Source: Earliella scabrosa (Eukaryota > Basidiomycota > Agaricomycetes > Polyporales > Polyporaceae). Taken from it: DNA of 64,000 nucleotides. The stretch is taken from the NCBI GenBank assembly GCA_022605405.1, contig JABYQQ010000002.1, positions 1,922,001-1,986,000 of the forward strand, in the 5' to 3' direction. The first letter of the stretch is position 1. Each line of letters opens with the position of its first letter. Under the pieces are notes generated by a model. It was given only the letters and a program-made list of their open reading frames with translations. It was not told the DNA's origin and did not search any database. Below are positions 21,833-32,443 of the stretch, piece by piece. The translations under genes and the position numbers were made by a program.

Positions 21833-22605
21833 GACTTAATCACTGCACACCTTATAAAAGGTCTGGGGGGTGCTTAAGCGACCAGCAACACATCACAATG
21901 ACGTATGTATCAGTATAATCTTGGTAAATGCGCAGCACCCCGTGACATACATGACTGTCAGGCACCTGAAAAGATGCACGTGATTACCCCTGTTTATCAT
22001 GCTTGACAGTGAAGTACGTCACATGACAGAGACAAAAGTGACAGATTGTTCCTGCAAGACAAACAATCAACCTAGCACAGACGGTGACAATAACTAACAA
22101 AGAAATGCCCACTGAAAGGTCGGCCGCTACCAACCTCATGCAAGAACAGAATGGGAATGGAGTCTATGTTGCATCTGATAGGTTAGTGGTATGTACATCA
22201 TGAGCTAGTCTGATGCATACCTATGTTGCGTCTGGTAGGTAAGTGGTAAGGAACGCAACATGGTGATACATCTGAGCAAAGTTACAAACAATTCATGGCT
22301 CACGAAGGCAAAGCTGCCCAGTGGCACTGCCACACACACTTATTGTTCCTACACCTCTATTGGCACTTATGAGCCAAATAAGGGCCAATAAGTGGTTTGG
22401 AGTTCTACTGATGCACAGTGATGTGTTCACTGTATGCCACCCAACCAGTCACACTTTCACATAATACTGTACCATTTTGACCAATTCGACCAGTCACATG
22501 TCGCTGCCTGGCTGTTTGGGTGAATTTTGGCTGCCTGTCACCAGTCACTGGCATAGAGAGCATTCAGATGCGCCCTGCAGGCGCTAACTCCATGCTGGAG
22601 CAGTG

Positions 22606-22921
22606 CATCAGTAGAAGTGGAACACACTTACCACGCTTATTGGCTCTTATGTGGCCAGATAAGACACATAAGCAGCAAGCGTGGTGACACCGCCACCAAG
22701 CGGCTATGGCCTCTCGAGATGCAGATTTTGGATAGCTCTTTGCCCACTCAACGGTTTTGAACGAAACTTTGCAGATGCATTGTAAATGTATTTGCACATC
22801 TGCATGCAAAATTTCAGCACGCTCAGAGGAGGTACATCTATGTTATGGAGGAATTCCCTGGGACCCGAATAAGCAGAATAAGTGCCACTAAGCAAGTAAG
22901 TGTTTCCCTGTTCTACTGATG
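22606..22921. mobile_element. 316 bp MITE with CATCAGTAGAA termini
   Basis: The left end CATCAGTAGAAGTGGAACAC and the inverted right end CATCAGTAGAACAGGGAAAC are both followed by ACTTAC-like sequence. It shares the CATCAGTA terminus with the elements at 12079-12839 and 13591-13849. There is no coding capacity. Confidence 0.68.
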
Positions 22922-24441
22922 TGTGCTGTTGCATGCCCCCAGTTGGTCAAATTTTCAGCCATGTCACAGGTCACCAGGGCTGTGGTCGACTTTGTCTGCC
23001 AAATTGCCATGTCATGCATCACAGACACGGTTGAATTGGTCAAAATGGTACAGTATTACAACAAACACCAACACCAACTTCAAACAGCCAGCACCACTGC
23101 CCAAACAGAACTTTCAAGAGACAAAGGGCGGAACACTGTCCAACTTGACACTTTTGACCAACAAAGCAATGTTATCAGAAGGACACAAAGCCTCAGAACC
23201 ACTGCAAACTTAAAACATATATTCCAGCAGCTCCGACACCATTGAAATGAACACAAAAGCACCAGGGCAATGAACTACACCACACCAAAAGAAGACAGGA
23301 AAACAACAAATGATAGAAACGACACAGACAGCAACACGCACAGGGAAACTCCACCATGTCAAGGGTGAAACCAATATTGGTCCAGTTTGGTCCAACAGAT
23401 CAAAAGGACCAATAAACCCTAACCCAACCCTAAGGTCATGTGATCAACCTGTAAAGTCCTTGATGAAGTTCTCGTCGCTGCTCTGCATATGACTTGGTAT
23501 GTTTTGGGAGCTCAGTACACTGCTCAATGCATAAGAAGTCAAGTTAGAGCCATTGTGATTGTGTCATGAGCTTGTACAAAGCGGTGTAAGCAGTAGTAAG
23601 TAGTAGGTCCAACATAATAAATACTTGAAACAAATGACGGACTCGAACTTGAATGTCTAGTAGTCCAGGGATACTGTACACACATCCCATTCCTCGCTCA
23701 AAACAAAACATAAGAAATATGTATGACTGCGAAGCCAGCGGAAAAATTAGATTTGATAAGCACGAAATAGCCCAGAACTGCGGTATATAGTAGCACGGTT
23801 TAGAGAGAAACGATCTATAGAAGGAAAACAAGCACCCGCAAAGCAAGATTGGTCCAAGTAGGGAGTCGGGACAAAAGGTGCGCCTTCGGCGCACGACAAC
23901 CCTGGGCAGCTTTTGGGCCGCTAGCGCGGCCCGACGTGCTCCGCCCCGACCCTGCGCACAGTTACGGTACCCGAAAGCGGACTGTCAGGGGTCCTGCAAG
24001 CCAAAATTACTATATCGAACGACCTGAAACACTGAAACACGTGGTTTAGTCAGCTTTCCCACCCCACACGGACTCGCCTTTACTCGACTGGAGACCTGGA
24101 TCACGGAACGTGACCAGGAATAACGCGTCATGACGTACGCAGTCGGGCGCTTAGTTGTGCAATCCTTGTCTTGTCACCATCCTCACGACTAGTACAGCAC
24201 TCTCCTATGTCTCGAGCAACGCTCGAGCTGGATTACGGTGCGCTCTTCGGTTGGCGTAATCTGTGCAAAACAACATTGACAAAGCTACTGCAGTCCATTC
24301 CAATTTTGTACTGCACCTCTGTCAGCTACTAGAATTGAGTCACCTGAGATTCCGAATGAAGAGTCCATGGGTCTAGGACGACGACCCATGCACAAACGAA
24401 TAACTCCGCGTGTAATATTACCCAGATCATACCGACACACA
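22922..24441. other. No gene; paired GC-rich hairpins at 23878-23932
   Basis: No gene is recognised. Two adjacent perfect 7 bp stem-loops stand out in otherwise AT-rich sequence: GTGCGCC with GGCGCAC (23878-23894, loop TTC) and GGGCCGC with GCGGCCC (23915-23932, loop TAGC). They could belong to a structured RNA, a terminator-like element or a transposon end. Short runs of AACCCTAACCCAACCCTAAG near 23410-23432 resemble telomere repeats but are too few to mean a chromosome end. Confidence 0.5.
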
Positions 24442-26655
24442 ATGCCGTTCAAGCGACCCGCTCCCGTGCCCGCGCATTCCAGCTCTCAATCCCGGGCCGG
24501 GTCATCCTCGTCTGTTTTGCCTCCTGCGAAGCAACTGAAACTCTCAACGCCGGAGACCCTGCCCGCTGTGAAGCCCTACATTGTCCAAGCAAAGCTCGAT
24601 GTTTCTGCTATCTCTGAACTGTTCAGTCTGGCGGAACGGCACACCCATGGCGTCTGCCGGAACGCGAAGGACGCAAACGTCATACTTACTGCTGTCTCGA
24701 TGCGGAGACGTCTTGAGCGGCATGTTCCGTGGGATGTCGCTGTAAGTCACTTATGGTCTCCTCATGTCTCGAATTGGTCTGATTATGACGTCGTAGAAAA
24801 CGAGGGCCGTTGTCACGCCCGACTGGCTCCGCGACTCTGTCAAGCAGGGCCAACCTGTACCGTGCGACGACTACATAGCGATTCAGGACCTACATGATAC
24901 GACGCTAGCACATTGTCCTGATTGCAACTGCAAGCCTTGCGGCTGTTCGGATGTCTCTCTCACCCCTGTGACGACTCCTCGGATCGCGCTCGCCCAACTT
25001 CCCTCGCCGCGGACCGCTCTGACTGCGTCACCGGTTGAACAGGAGCCAGAGCCGTCAGTGACTGTACCGAAGAATCTTGTACCTCCAGATCCTCCGATTC
25101 AGACCGCGCTGGATAAACTCGACTTTACCGCGCGCTTCGCATGCCAGAGGGCCTCCCCGCTTGTTTGCCCGAATCAAGCCCTCACACGCGAGCTTGACAT
25201 CATTCGACAGAGCCGTACTCTCGAGGGAGAAGATCGGAGCGCGCTCAGCTACCAGCGAGCTGTCGCCTCCATCAAAGGTTGGGAACCAAGCCAGCTAGTA
25301 TCTGCTTGCTTCGATGCTAAGTACATTGCCCCAACAGCATACCCGCACGTAATACGCTCCCTCAAGCAGATAGCTAAGCTCCCCTACATAGGCGTTAAGA
25401 TGACCGGTTTGGTGCGCTTCACCCCATCCTGCACTGCGCTCTCTGATATATGTTGTGCCATAGATCCAGGAATTCATTGACAGCGGAAAGATCGACGAGG
25501 CTCGTACGTCGCATCGCATGTCTACTGAAGCATCGCGCTTAATGGGAACAATACACAGAAAACGTCAGGTCCTCCGAGCGGTTCCAGATCCTGTCTCTCT
25601 TTAGCTCCATCTACGGCATCGGCCCATTAACTGCGCAACGGCTCTATAACCTAGGTCTGCGTTCCCTGAGCGACCTTGAGATCTACTATGGAGTCGAGCG
25701 GGCGGACGTCGAGGAGCAGTCCCAAATCATCGAGGTCGAAGAGAAGCCGCGTAAGCCCGCGCGGGCGCATGGTAAGCAATCCGGCGACGAAGGATTGGGC
25801 GATACCTGGATCAGGGTTGCGCTCGGACTGCGGGAGGACTTTACGAAGAAGATTCCAAGACCCGAAGTGGAGGAGATGGGGAAGGTTGTGATGAGAGAGC
25901 TGGACGAGTTCGAGCCGGGATGTGTGTCCACGATCGTCGGAGGGTGCGTAACCTTTTGGTCCGTTACGTGACGCCTGACTGGAGCGCATACAGTTATCGA
26001 CGAGGGAAGCCGGAGAGCAACGACGTGGATATCGTGTTCACGCACCCCGACGCGGCCAAAATCAAGGGTCTCTGCAAGCGGTTTGTTCGAAGGCTGCACG
26101 AGCGTGGCATGGTTACGCACGTCATGCGTATGTCCTCCTCATTGCCTTCCCTCCGCTCACACTCATCGCCTATTTGCGTGGCAGACGTCTCGGGATTTCA
26201 AGGTCACAATCCGTTGCGCACGCACCACTGGGACTCTCTCGAGAAGGCACTCACAGTGTTCATCCTCCCGCCTTCGTCACGATTCTACTCCGGTACGCGC
26301 AGGCGGCTCGACTTGATCTTTGCCCCTCCGGAGGTGTATTGGACAGCTGTCATTGGATGGTGGGTACGTCGCCGCCGTCGACTGAGGGGTTGCTGACTTG
26401 CCACTCGAGGACGGGCTCGATCATGTTTGAACGAGATATCAGGCAGTGGGCGAAAGAGAAGCTCGGGATGAAGTTCGACAGCTCCGGAATGTGAGTCTCA
26501 ATCGAGGGATACCTCCCAAGATGGCTCACGCTGTTGGTGCTTGTAGCACGCGCAGATACGATTCGAAGGAGTTTTTTCCGAAGACGGAGAAGGAAGTGTT
26601 TGACCTCCTCGGGCTCGAATGGGTCGACCCCACCTGGCGGAATGCAGACGCGTAG
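24442..26655 (+). CDS. Family X DNA polymerase (Pol mu/Pol4-like)
   Basis: Nine exons: 24442-24741, 24797-25277, 25338-25411, 25464-25503, 25559-25943, 25994-26127, 26185-26359, 26410-26490, 26547-26655. They sum to 1,779 nt and encode 592 aa. Order: BRCT region (about residues 44-130, with VTPDWLRDSVKQGQPV), 8 kDa domain (ELDIIRQSRTLEGEDRSALS), a helix-hairpin-helix (SSIYGIGPLTAQRLYNLGL), and a palm with GGYRRGKPESNDVDIVF, whose DVD supplies two metal-binding aspartates. The third is in RRRLDLIF. The thumb carries GWTGS, as in Pol mu and TdT, rather than the YFTGS of Pol lambda. Family members fill gaps during non-homologous end joining and base excision repair in the nucleus. The start MPFKRP was preferred over an in-frame ATG 25 codons upstream because the extra codons look like leader. 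Confidence 0.9.
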
Positions 26656-28004
26656 GACAAGGAGCGTGGTAACAAGATGACAAGGCGAAGTGACCCTGAT
26701 CCTACAGACCGGTACTGCTGCATTGTTATCTTCTAAGTCGTGACCAGGACTGCGTTCGTTGTTCGGCTCGGTATGTATCTAGTCCTCGCGATGGATCTGC
26801 TGATTTGGCCTTAGTTAGTAAATTACCCGCTCGATATCAAAACTGTAAACTCATCATGCGATGACGGACACCATGGAGTGCTTTGGCTATCATCAGATCC
26901 CGTAAGTCCACATGCCGCAACAAAGCTGAGACTTGGATGACAGCTCGGCGCCTAATACCCATGCTCCGAATTTGCTGGTCGGTCCACGCATTGTCAAAAG
27001 CCTAGTGGTGAAGAAGATGCGCTCTAGTCAAAGCCAACGGCTTGGTGTACACGCAAACAAATATACATCCGAATTTGACCGCTGCCGTTGCACTTACGTA
27101 CAAGCACAGTAGCCCCTTGCCCCCTTCCGCACCCGACGACTCGGAGCTAGTGGCAGTCCAGCCCCATGGCCCGCAAATTCAGGATACTCATTTAGTTCTC
27201 GGGATACGGTGAGTAGCAAACTCTGTACGCCAATTTAAGGCTAACCCATACGTAATTCTGCTAGCTAGGACCCAAGCACACTTCCCTCCCCGCTCCTCAG
27301 ACCCGGGACCCAGGACTCAGGACGGAAGCACCAAGTTTCATACGCCGTTGACGTAACTCGGAGAGGCATATCTCATCTGAGATCTTCCGATGCTCGCGGA
27401 CAGACCGAGTGGTGGGGAGTAGGTGAGCGAAAGCGTGACTTAGCCGTCAACCTCAAAGCACAGCACAGCCCTCGCTCACTAGTGAGTGGCAACTGTCCCG
27501 GCAGCCCGGCACGCTTGTCCGTCAGGACTCAACCATCCTATCCTGCCAGGTACAACCACCAGAGAGCCGTCATAGCGGTTCAGCGCCGCGCTGGCTTCGA
27601 GGCAAACTTAGGCTCTCAATGCGAGTGCAGGGTCACGCTGTGGGTCCTGCTCGTGCGCGTGCGCTTTCGCGCAAGCTCAAGACTCCCGCTTTGACTGTGT
27701 GTCCTGGTGCTACCCCCCAATTTCCCACCATGCGCGAGGGTACTTAAACCCTCAGCATTTTTCGAGGCCTGACTTGTGGTCTCGTTATTTCCTTCCCGCC
27801 CCTCTCGTCGTTGCAGTGCTTCGTCAGAGCCGAGGACGTCTCAGCAAGTGGTGCGTTCGCGTTTTACCTCGCCTCTGCAGACGTTTCATCCGCTGGGTGG
27901 CTGATCTCCTCCCGTCGTGCACCGGCAGCTTTTCGCGCCACCTGAAACCGTCGTACCCTTCCGCTTCCCCACCTCTTCGTCTCTACACTCGTACACCTCG
28001 CACG
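26656..28004. other. Intergenic region and leader of the HMG-box gene
   Basis: No gene is recognised. From about 27699 the frame of the HMG-box gene is already open, but that part is rich in C and T, lacks HMG-like sequence and includes TACTTAAACC near 27740, so it is read as promoter and leader. Confidence 0.5.
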
Positions 28005-29507
28005 ATGGGACGAAGGCCAGCCAAACGGCAGACGACCTGCAAGGGCGACGATCCCGGTTCGCAGGCGGGCGATTCGGAGAACCGGCAGCCTCATGACCGA
28101 ACAAGTGCGGCCGATCATCAGGGCGACACTCCGACGGGGCAGAACCCGTCAATGTACACCTCGTTTGTCGATCCTGAGACCGGCGAGACGGTATACGTGG
28201 ATGAAGACGGTCGGCCAATCTACGACGATCCGCAACCCGCGAACCCCTTCATGTTGTTCCGCTCGGAAGCCGCGAAGAGCAACAAGGGCGGCCGGCAACC
28301 CGAGATCTCGAAGGCCGCTGCGAGCCGATGGAACGCCTTCTCGCGGGAAGAAAAGGCGGTCTATGAGCGGAAGTGCGCTACTGCGAAGGCGAGATATGAG
28401 GAGACCCATCGGTCTCTCCAGAGGCTGAAATCCATGGGTATACGCGTTCCACCGCCACCGGGGTCAAGGGCGCGGTTGAAGCAACAGAGGGAGAAGCGGC
28501 ATGCCGCCAAGGCCGCTCTTCGAAAGGATAGAGGGAAGGGGCGCAAGGGGCGCAAGAAACGGTCGTCGCCCAAGATCGCCTCTACGCCGGTGGCCAGCTC
28601 TTCCCAACGTTCGCCTTCCGCCGAGAGCGATCCTTCCCCAGTGAGTTCCGAGGCGGGAGCTGTCGCTGGGCCGTCGGTCATGCAGCATGCGTCGACGGAT
28701 GAGGTTTCGCAGCCCTCCTCGACCACCCTACCGATGGGATCGTCCGTGGTCACGGTGGATTTTCCGTCAGTGTCATCCCATGTGAACTTCACGTTGCCAT
28801 CTACGAGCATGGCCGGTCCACTTGACGGTCATCCGATGAACTCTTCTGCCCACGCACCGCCGACGCAACCAATCATGTACTCGTCTGTCTCTGGGCCTTC
28901 CATGTCCTCTACGCTCGCCACACCGCAATTCTCCTTCCCGTCACAAGTCATGGGAATGGCGGATCCGTTTGAGGGATACTCCATGGCCTCGCTCCCATTC
29001 ACGGCGCCCTCTCGGCAGCCCATCTCTCTCTCATATGCCCCGATGCCTCCTTCACTGCCTCCCTCCCTTGACCCTCCTTTGCCGGATTATCTGCAAGACG
29101 CACCTCCTATGTTTTCCCCTCAGGGCCTTCCCTTGCCCTCGTACCTCCAGGACATTGTACCCCCCATGCCACCACCCTTGCCCGCGCATCTCCAAGAAGC
29201 ACCCCTCTTCTACAACGGCGCCGCGCCGACGGTCGCTCCCGAGCTGGCTCTGCGACCTCAGGCTCAACTACCTCAATACACGCACGCTGGCGTGCGCCAC
29301 TTCCAGCCGCAAGATAGTTCCCTCGCGTTGTTCGAGGAGCACTTCCGTCTCTCGCAGCAAGTCGACGGGCTTGAAGCTTGGTTTAACGGCAATCTCCCCG
29401 AGCATGGCGGTCAGGGAGGCGCGGGGTATTCAGGGGCTCAGCAGGACGACGACGGGGCACCGGGTCCTTCTGGATGGCCAGGCCCGTACGGTGGGTATGG
29501 CTGGTGA
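28005..29507 (+). CDS. HMG-box DNA-binding protein
   Basis: A single-exon frame of 500 aa, starting at the ATG giving MGRRPAKRQ. One HMG box lies at about residues 79-136: NPFMLFRSEAAK, then ISKAAASRWNAFSREEKAVY and AKARYEE. This is the sequence-specific (MATA/SOX-like) form rather than the abundant chromatin form. A basic stretch follows (about residues 140-190, many K and R), then a long Ser/Pro-rich region. Near residues 360-400 three related motifs occur: PLPDYLQDAPPM, PLPSYLQDIVPPM and PLPAHLQEAP. The C-terminus is Gly-rich. It probably acts in the nucleus as a transcription regulator. Fungal HMG proteins of this kind often govern mating or development, but nothing nearby identifies a mating-type locus. 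Confidence 0.85.
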   Translation: MGRRPAKRQTTCKGDDPGSQAGDSENRQPHDRTSAADHQGDTPTGQNPSMYTSFVDPETGETVYVDEDGRPIYDDPQPANPFMLFRSEAAKSNKGGRQPEISKAAASRWNAFSREEKAVYERKCATAKARYEETHRSLQRLKSMGIRVPPPPGSRARLKQQREKRHAAKAALRKDRGKGRKGRKKRSSPKIASTPVASSSQRSPSAESDPSPVSSEAGAVAGPSVMQHASTDEVSQPSSTTLPMGSSVVTVDFPSVSSHVNFTLPSTSMAGPLDGHPMNSSAHAPPTQPIMYSSVSGPSMSSTLATPQFSFPSQVMGMADPFEGYSMASLPFTAPSRQPISLSYAPMPPSLPPSLDPPLPDYLQDAPPMFSPQGLPLPSYLQDIVPPMPPPLPAHLQEAPLFYNGAAPTVAPELALRPQAQLPQYTHAGVRHFQPQDSSLALFEEHFRLSQQVDGLEAWFNGNLPEHGGQGGAGYSGAQQDDDGAPGPSGWPGPYGGYGW

Positions 29508-30998
29508 TGGAGCTCGGATTGTCTGTCCATAGGTTACTCGTAGGTTATGCATATCCCCTATGCTTCGCGTTCTTCGCTTTCTTCGCTCTCTGTTATACCC
29601 GATGCATGTGTCTGTCTCTCCGTTATCAAGTACTCCGTGTTTCCTTCCTCTTACTCGAGCACTACACCATTGTCTACCCTCCATTCTCTCTATCTCGTCT
29701 CGTGTGTTCCTGCTGTTTCCGTAGATCATCCAGTTCTCTTTGCTTTCGCACATACCATTGTGCTCATGCATCTGTCTCGACCAATGACCATGTGTTTGAT
29801 ACACTCACTCTGTCTCGCGCTCCGCGACGTCGCAAGCCAACTGTTGACTTGAACCCCACTCGCGGTGCGTGCACACGAATCTGCAAGAGTTGTGGATTGG
29901 GCGGACTCCGGCAACATTGCAACGTAGGTCCGATCCACCTGCAGACACCAAATCTACCAGCCTGTTGACAAGGACGGCAACTGAACCTTACTACCCCACT
30001 GGCAATCCGTTGACCACTCCATCAATCTCCGAGTCAATATCGCCATGCTTTCATTCACGACAGCTACATCGAAACGTGTTGACTTCTACTACTTCTGCTA
30101 AGTACCACGGCAAGATCGCTATGTCAAGCTCCGCAGTCCTAAGCGAAGTCGTACTTGAGTGAGGCGCAGAGGGTCAGCGCATGCGTGGATTTGTTGTCCT
30201 GGGGTATTTGATTTGAAAGGGGTGCAGGGGCTCGGCATCGAGATAATGCGTCACCCCCGCGATTGTGGCGTCCGTCAGCCGAAGACTGACAGACGCCATT
30301 GCGACAACGTCGCAGGCAGCCAGTACTCTGGTAGAACAATGCAAGCGTACCCAGGGGTCAGTGCTCGAGAATGGGAGCATGCGAAGGGTTTACTCACGGC
30401 TCGAGTGCGGGTTTCGCGACGGACGAAGTCACCAGCTCTCGCTGCAAGCGGCGAGTGCTTGTGTGCTTCGAGCGCTCCGAAGCCCGCCTGCAGTGTGAGA
30501 CAGAGAGCAAACAGTCAGTAAGTTACGGTGACGCGGCCTGAGAGGAACAGACGGGACGTACGGTATATTTCTGGGTTGCCTAGCCCTGCGAAGATACAGC
30601 GGTAGTCCATTGGAGGACAACGTTGGTCGCGAGCGGGTTATATATCAGTTTTGGCACGAGAGTCGCCCTGGACTCGGCCAACTGATACCGAGCGTGCTGC
30701 GGTTGTGCTGCGGTAGGGAACCCAGGGAAGCAGGAGAAGGTTAGTATCAACACAAGAACTGGCCATCTTCAGCTAATCCTGGCGGATCACCGTGGGACGA
30801 CAGGGCGTTTGAGTCTGGGAAAAGATACAAGTATGCTTGAGACGCATCCTGATATGGGACGTCCTTGCGGGAAGTATGTAGGGACAGCATCCGATAGCTT
30901 CTACAGCAACACTACAATAATCTATGCTGCTGGATATGATCAGTATATGACGTGACAGGAGATCACAGGACAGCGCACCTTCAACTTTACACCATGCA
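29508..30998. other. No gene recognised
   Basis: Only short frames without motifs. The first 300 bases are T/C-rich and presumably include the 3' end of the HMG-box transcript. Confidence 0.5.
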
Positions 30999-32160
30999 TT
31001 ATCGGGTATACAGCCGGATGATTCCCCGCTCGATACTGGTAGCATATAGTCAGCAAAACGGTCTGCAACGATCGAAGACAGACTGACCGTTGCTTGACAA
31101 GCATCGTGACCCCTTGATTGACGAAACCCTTCAGGATTTGTGCGCCCAACGCCTGATACAGACCGCCCCAGCCGTCATTTCGTATCGCAGCCGCCCAAAC
31201 TTGCGTCATGGAGGAAGGCACATTGGCGCCGTTGTTACCAGCTTTCGAGCGCGCCGCCTGCACACGGACCTTGGCAAGCAGGAGAGGGTATAGAATCGTG
31301 AGAGCTAGTGCGTTAGCAGATGCCCCGCTAAGGAAAGCGCTTGTGGCGGACTGTCGCGACGAGGGTGCCTTCCATGGTACCCGTATCCGACTGAGAAGTT
31401 GATACAGAAGAAGGGTTAGTGCCGGCGTTAGACACAGAGGTAGCGTGGGCTTGAAGCCTAAGTCCCAGTTGAATGCGGATTGCCAACTATATGCGGTCGT
31501 GCGACGCACCTGCCCAAAAGCCAGCGAGCCCATCATCTGAGTAGATTGTTCGTACGGCCTGAGTGAAGCTCGGGGACGTTGATGCTGCCTTCGTGGTACG
31601 CGATGGAGAGCCATTTCTAGTGTCGTCTTCGGAGTCGTCGTCATCACCGCCGGTCTGCATGCGGACTGTGACCACGCTCAGAGGTGTGGACACCGCACGA
31701 CTCGCTGCACCTGCAATGAACCCCACAGCTAGCTCCGTTGGTACGCCTAACAGGACGGGCTTCGTCGGAGCCTTCAGAGCCTCTTTGAGAACTTTCAGTA
31801 GGGACGCGTCAGAGGATACGCGTTTCCGAGCAACGAGTGCGTGCAGGAGGGTATAATAGTAGAAATACAAGAAGCTGGAATGCGTTAACTTACCGCACTG
31901 ACTCATGCAAAACACACTCACTTCGAGACGATCGTGGACGCGGTGTCGGCCCCAAGTCCGTCGTACAGCCCGGCCAGACCTTCTGTATGCATGATGTGCT
32001 TCAAGATACGAATTGCTCCTTGTGTGCCACGCAGTCTCCGCGAGGTGGTGATTTGCAGTTTCGTTGCGACGAGATCGAGAGGGTAAGAGACGGCGTTGGC
32101 TGCGGCACTCCCCAGCGCGCCTGAGCAGGCCTGTACAAGAGGCGGGAGTGCGGAGGTCAT
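30999..32160 (-). CDS. Mitochondrial-carrier family protein, peroxisomal adenine nucleotide carrier type
   Basis: Minus-strand exons 32160-31922, 31874-31510, 31457-31088 and 31035-30999 total 1,011 nt and encode 336 aa. Three carrier repeats are visible: PLDLVATKLQ (near residue 25), PLSVVTVRMQ (near 125) and PLLLAKVRVQ (near 245). The acidic residue of the signature is kept only in the first. GFWAGFKPTLPLCLTPALT and GLYQALGAQILKGFVNQGVT match the peroxisomal ATP carrier group (yeast Ant1, mammalian PMP34), which brings ATP into peroxisomes for fatty-acid activation. The product ends RIERGIIRLYTR. Six membrane spans are expected. It is divergent from the 3-hydroxyacyl-CoA dehydrogenase gene, with 283 bases between the two start codons. 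The subfamily call is by pattern only. Confidence 0.83.
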
Positions 32161-32443
32161 CGTCGACGGCGACAAGAACGACAAGGACAACGAGGACGAG
32201 GGTGAAGGTAGAGCAAGGGCAAGCAGAGGCTGCACAACGAGCAGCTTGGACGCGGGCCTTCGTCGATGACGTCGTCGCAAACTCGAACAAGATCCCCATC
32301 GGGCCGTCTTGCCCAATCACATGGCAGCGCCCGCTTGCCCCGCGTCGTGGTCCGGGCGGCCGGAGCTTGCTTGTTCGCGCTTGCTGTTCGTCCTCATCAC
32401 CGTCCTCCTCGCGCTCGTCGTCGACAACAGCATACACACCGTC
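32161..32443. promoter_or_regulatory. Divergent promoter region
   Basis: 283 bases separate the start codons of the carrier (minus) and the dehydrogenase (plus), so both promoters must fit here. No TATA box is obvious. The products belong to the same pathway, so co-regulation is plausible but not shown. Confidence 0.5.

Larger units (their letters stand above)
20337..22464. repeat. 2.13 kb duplicated block, copy 2
   Basis: Twin of 11344-13471 at a constant offset of 8,993. Here the MYND gene at its left end runs on past the block edge to a natural-looking stop, and no R repeats flank it. This copy therefore looks like the source and copy 1 like the derivative. Confidence 0.95.

Noticed and set aside
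23405..23435. Chromosome end (CCCTAA-like words)
   Set aside because: Only a few imperfect units, with unique genes on both sides.
27699..28004. N-terminal extension of the HMG-box frame
   Set aside because: The added residues look like C/T-rich leader, and a good ATG stands at 28005.
28005..29507. Mating-type locus call for the HMG-box gene
   Set aside because: No homeodomain genes, pheromone receptor or other mating-locus neighbours are present; HMG-box proteins have many roles.
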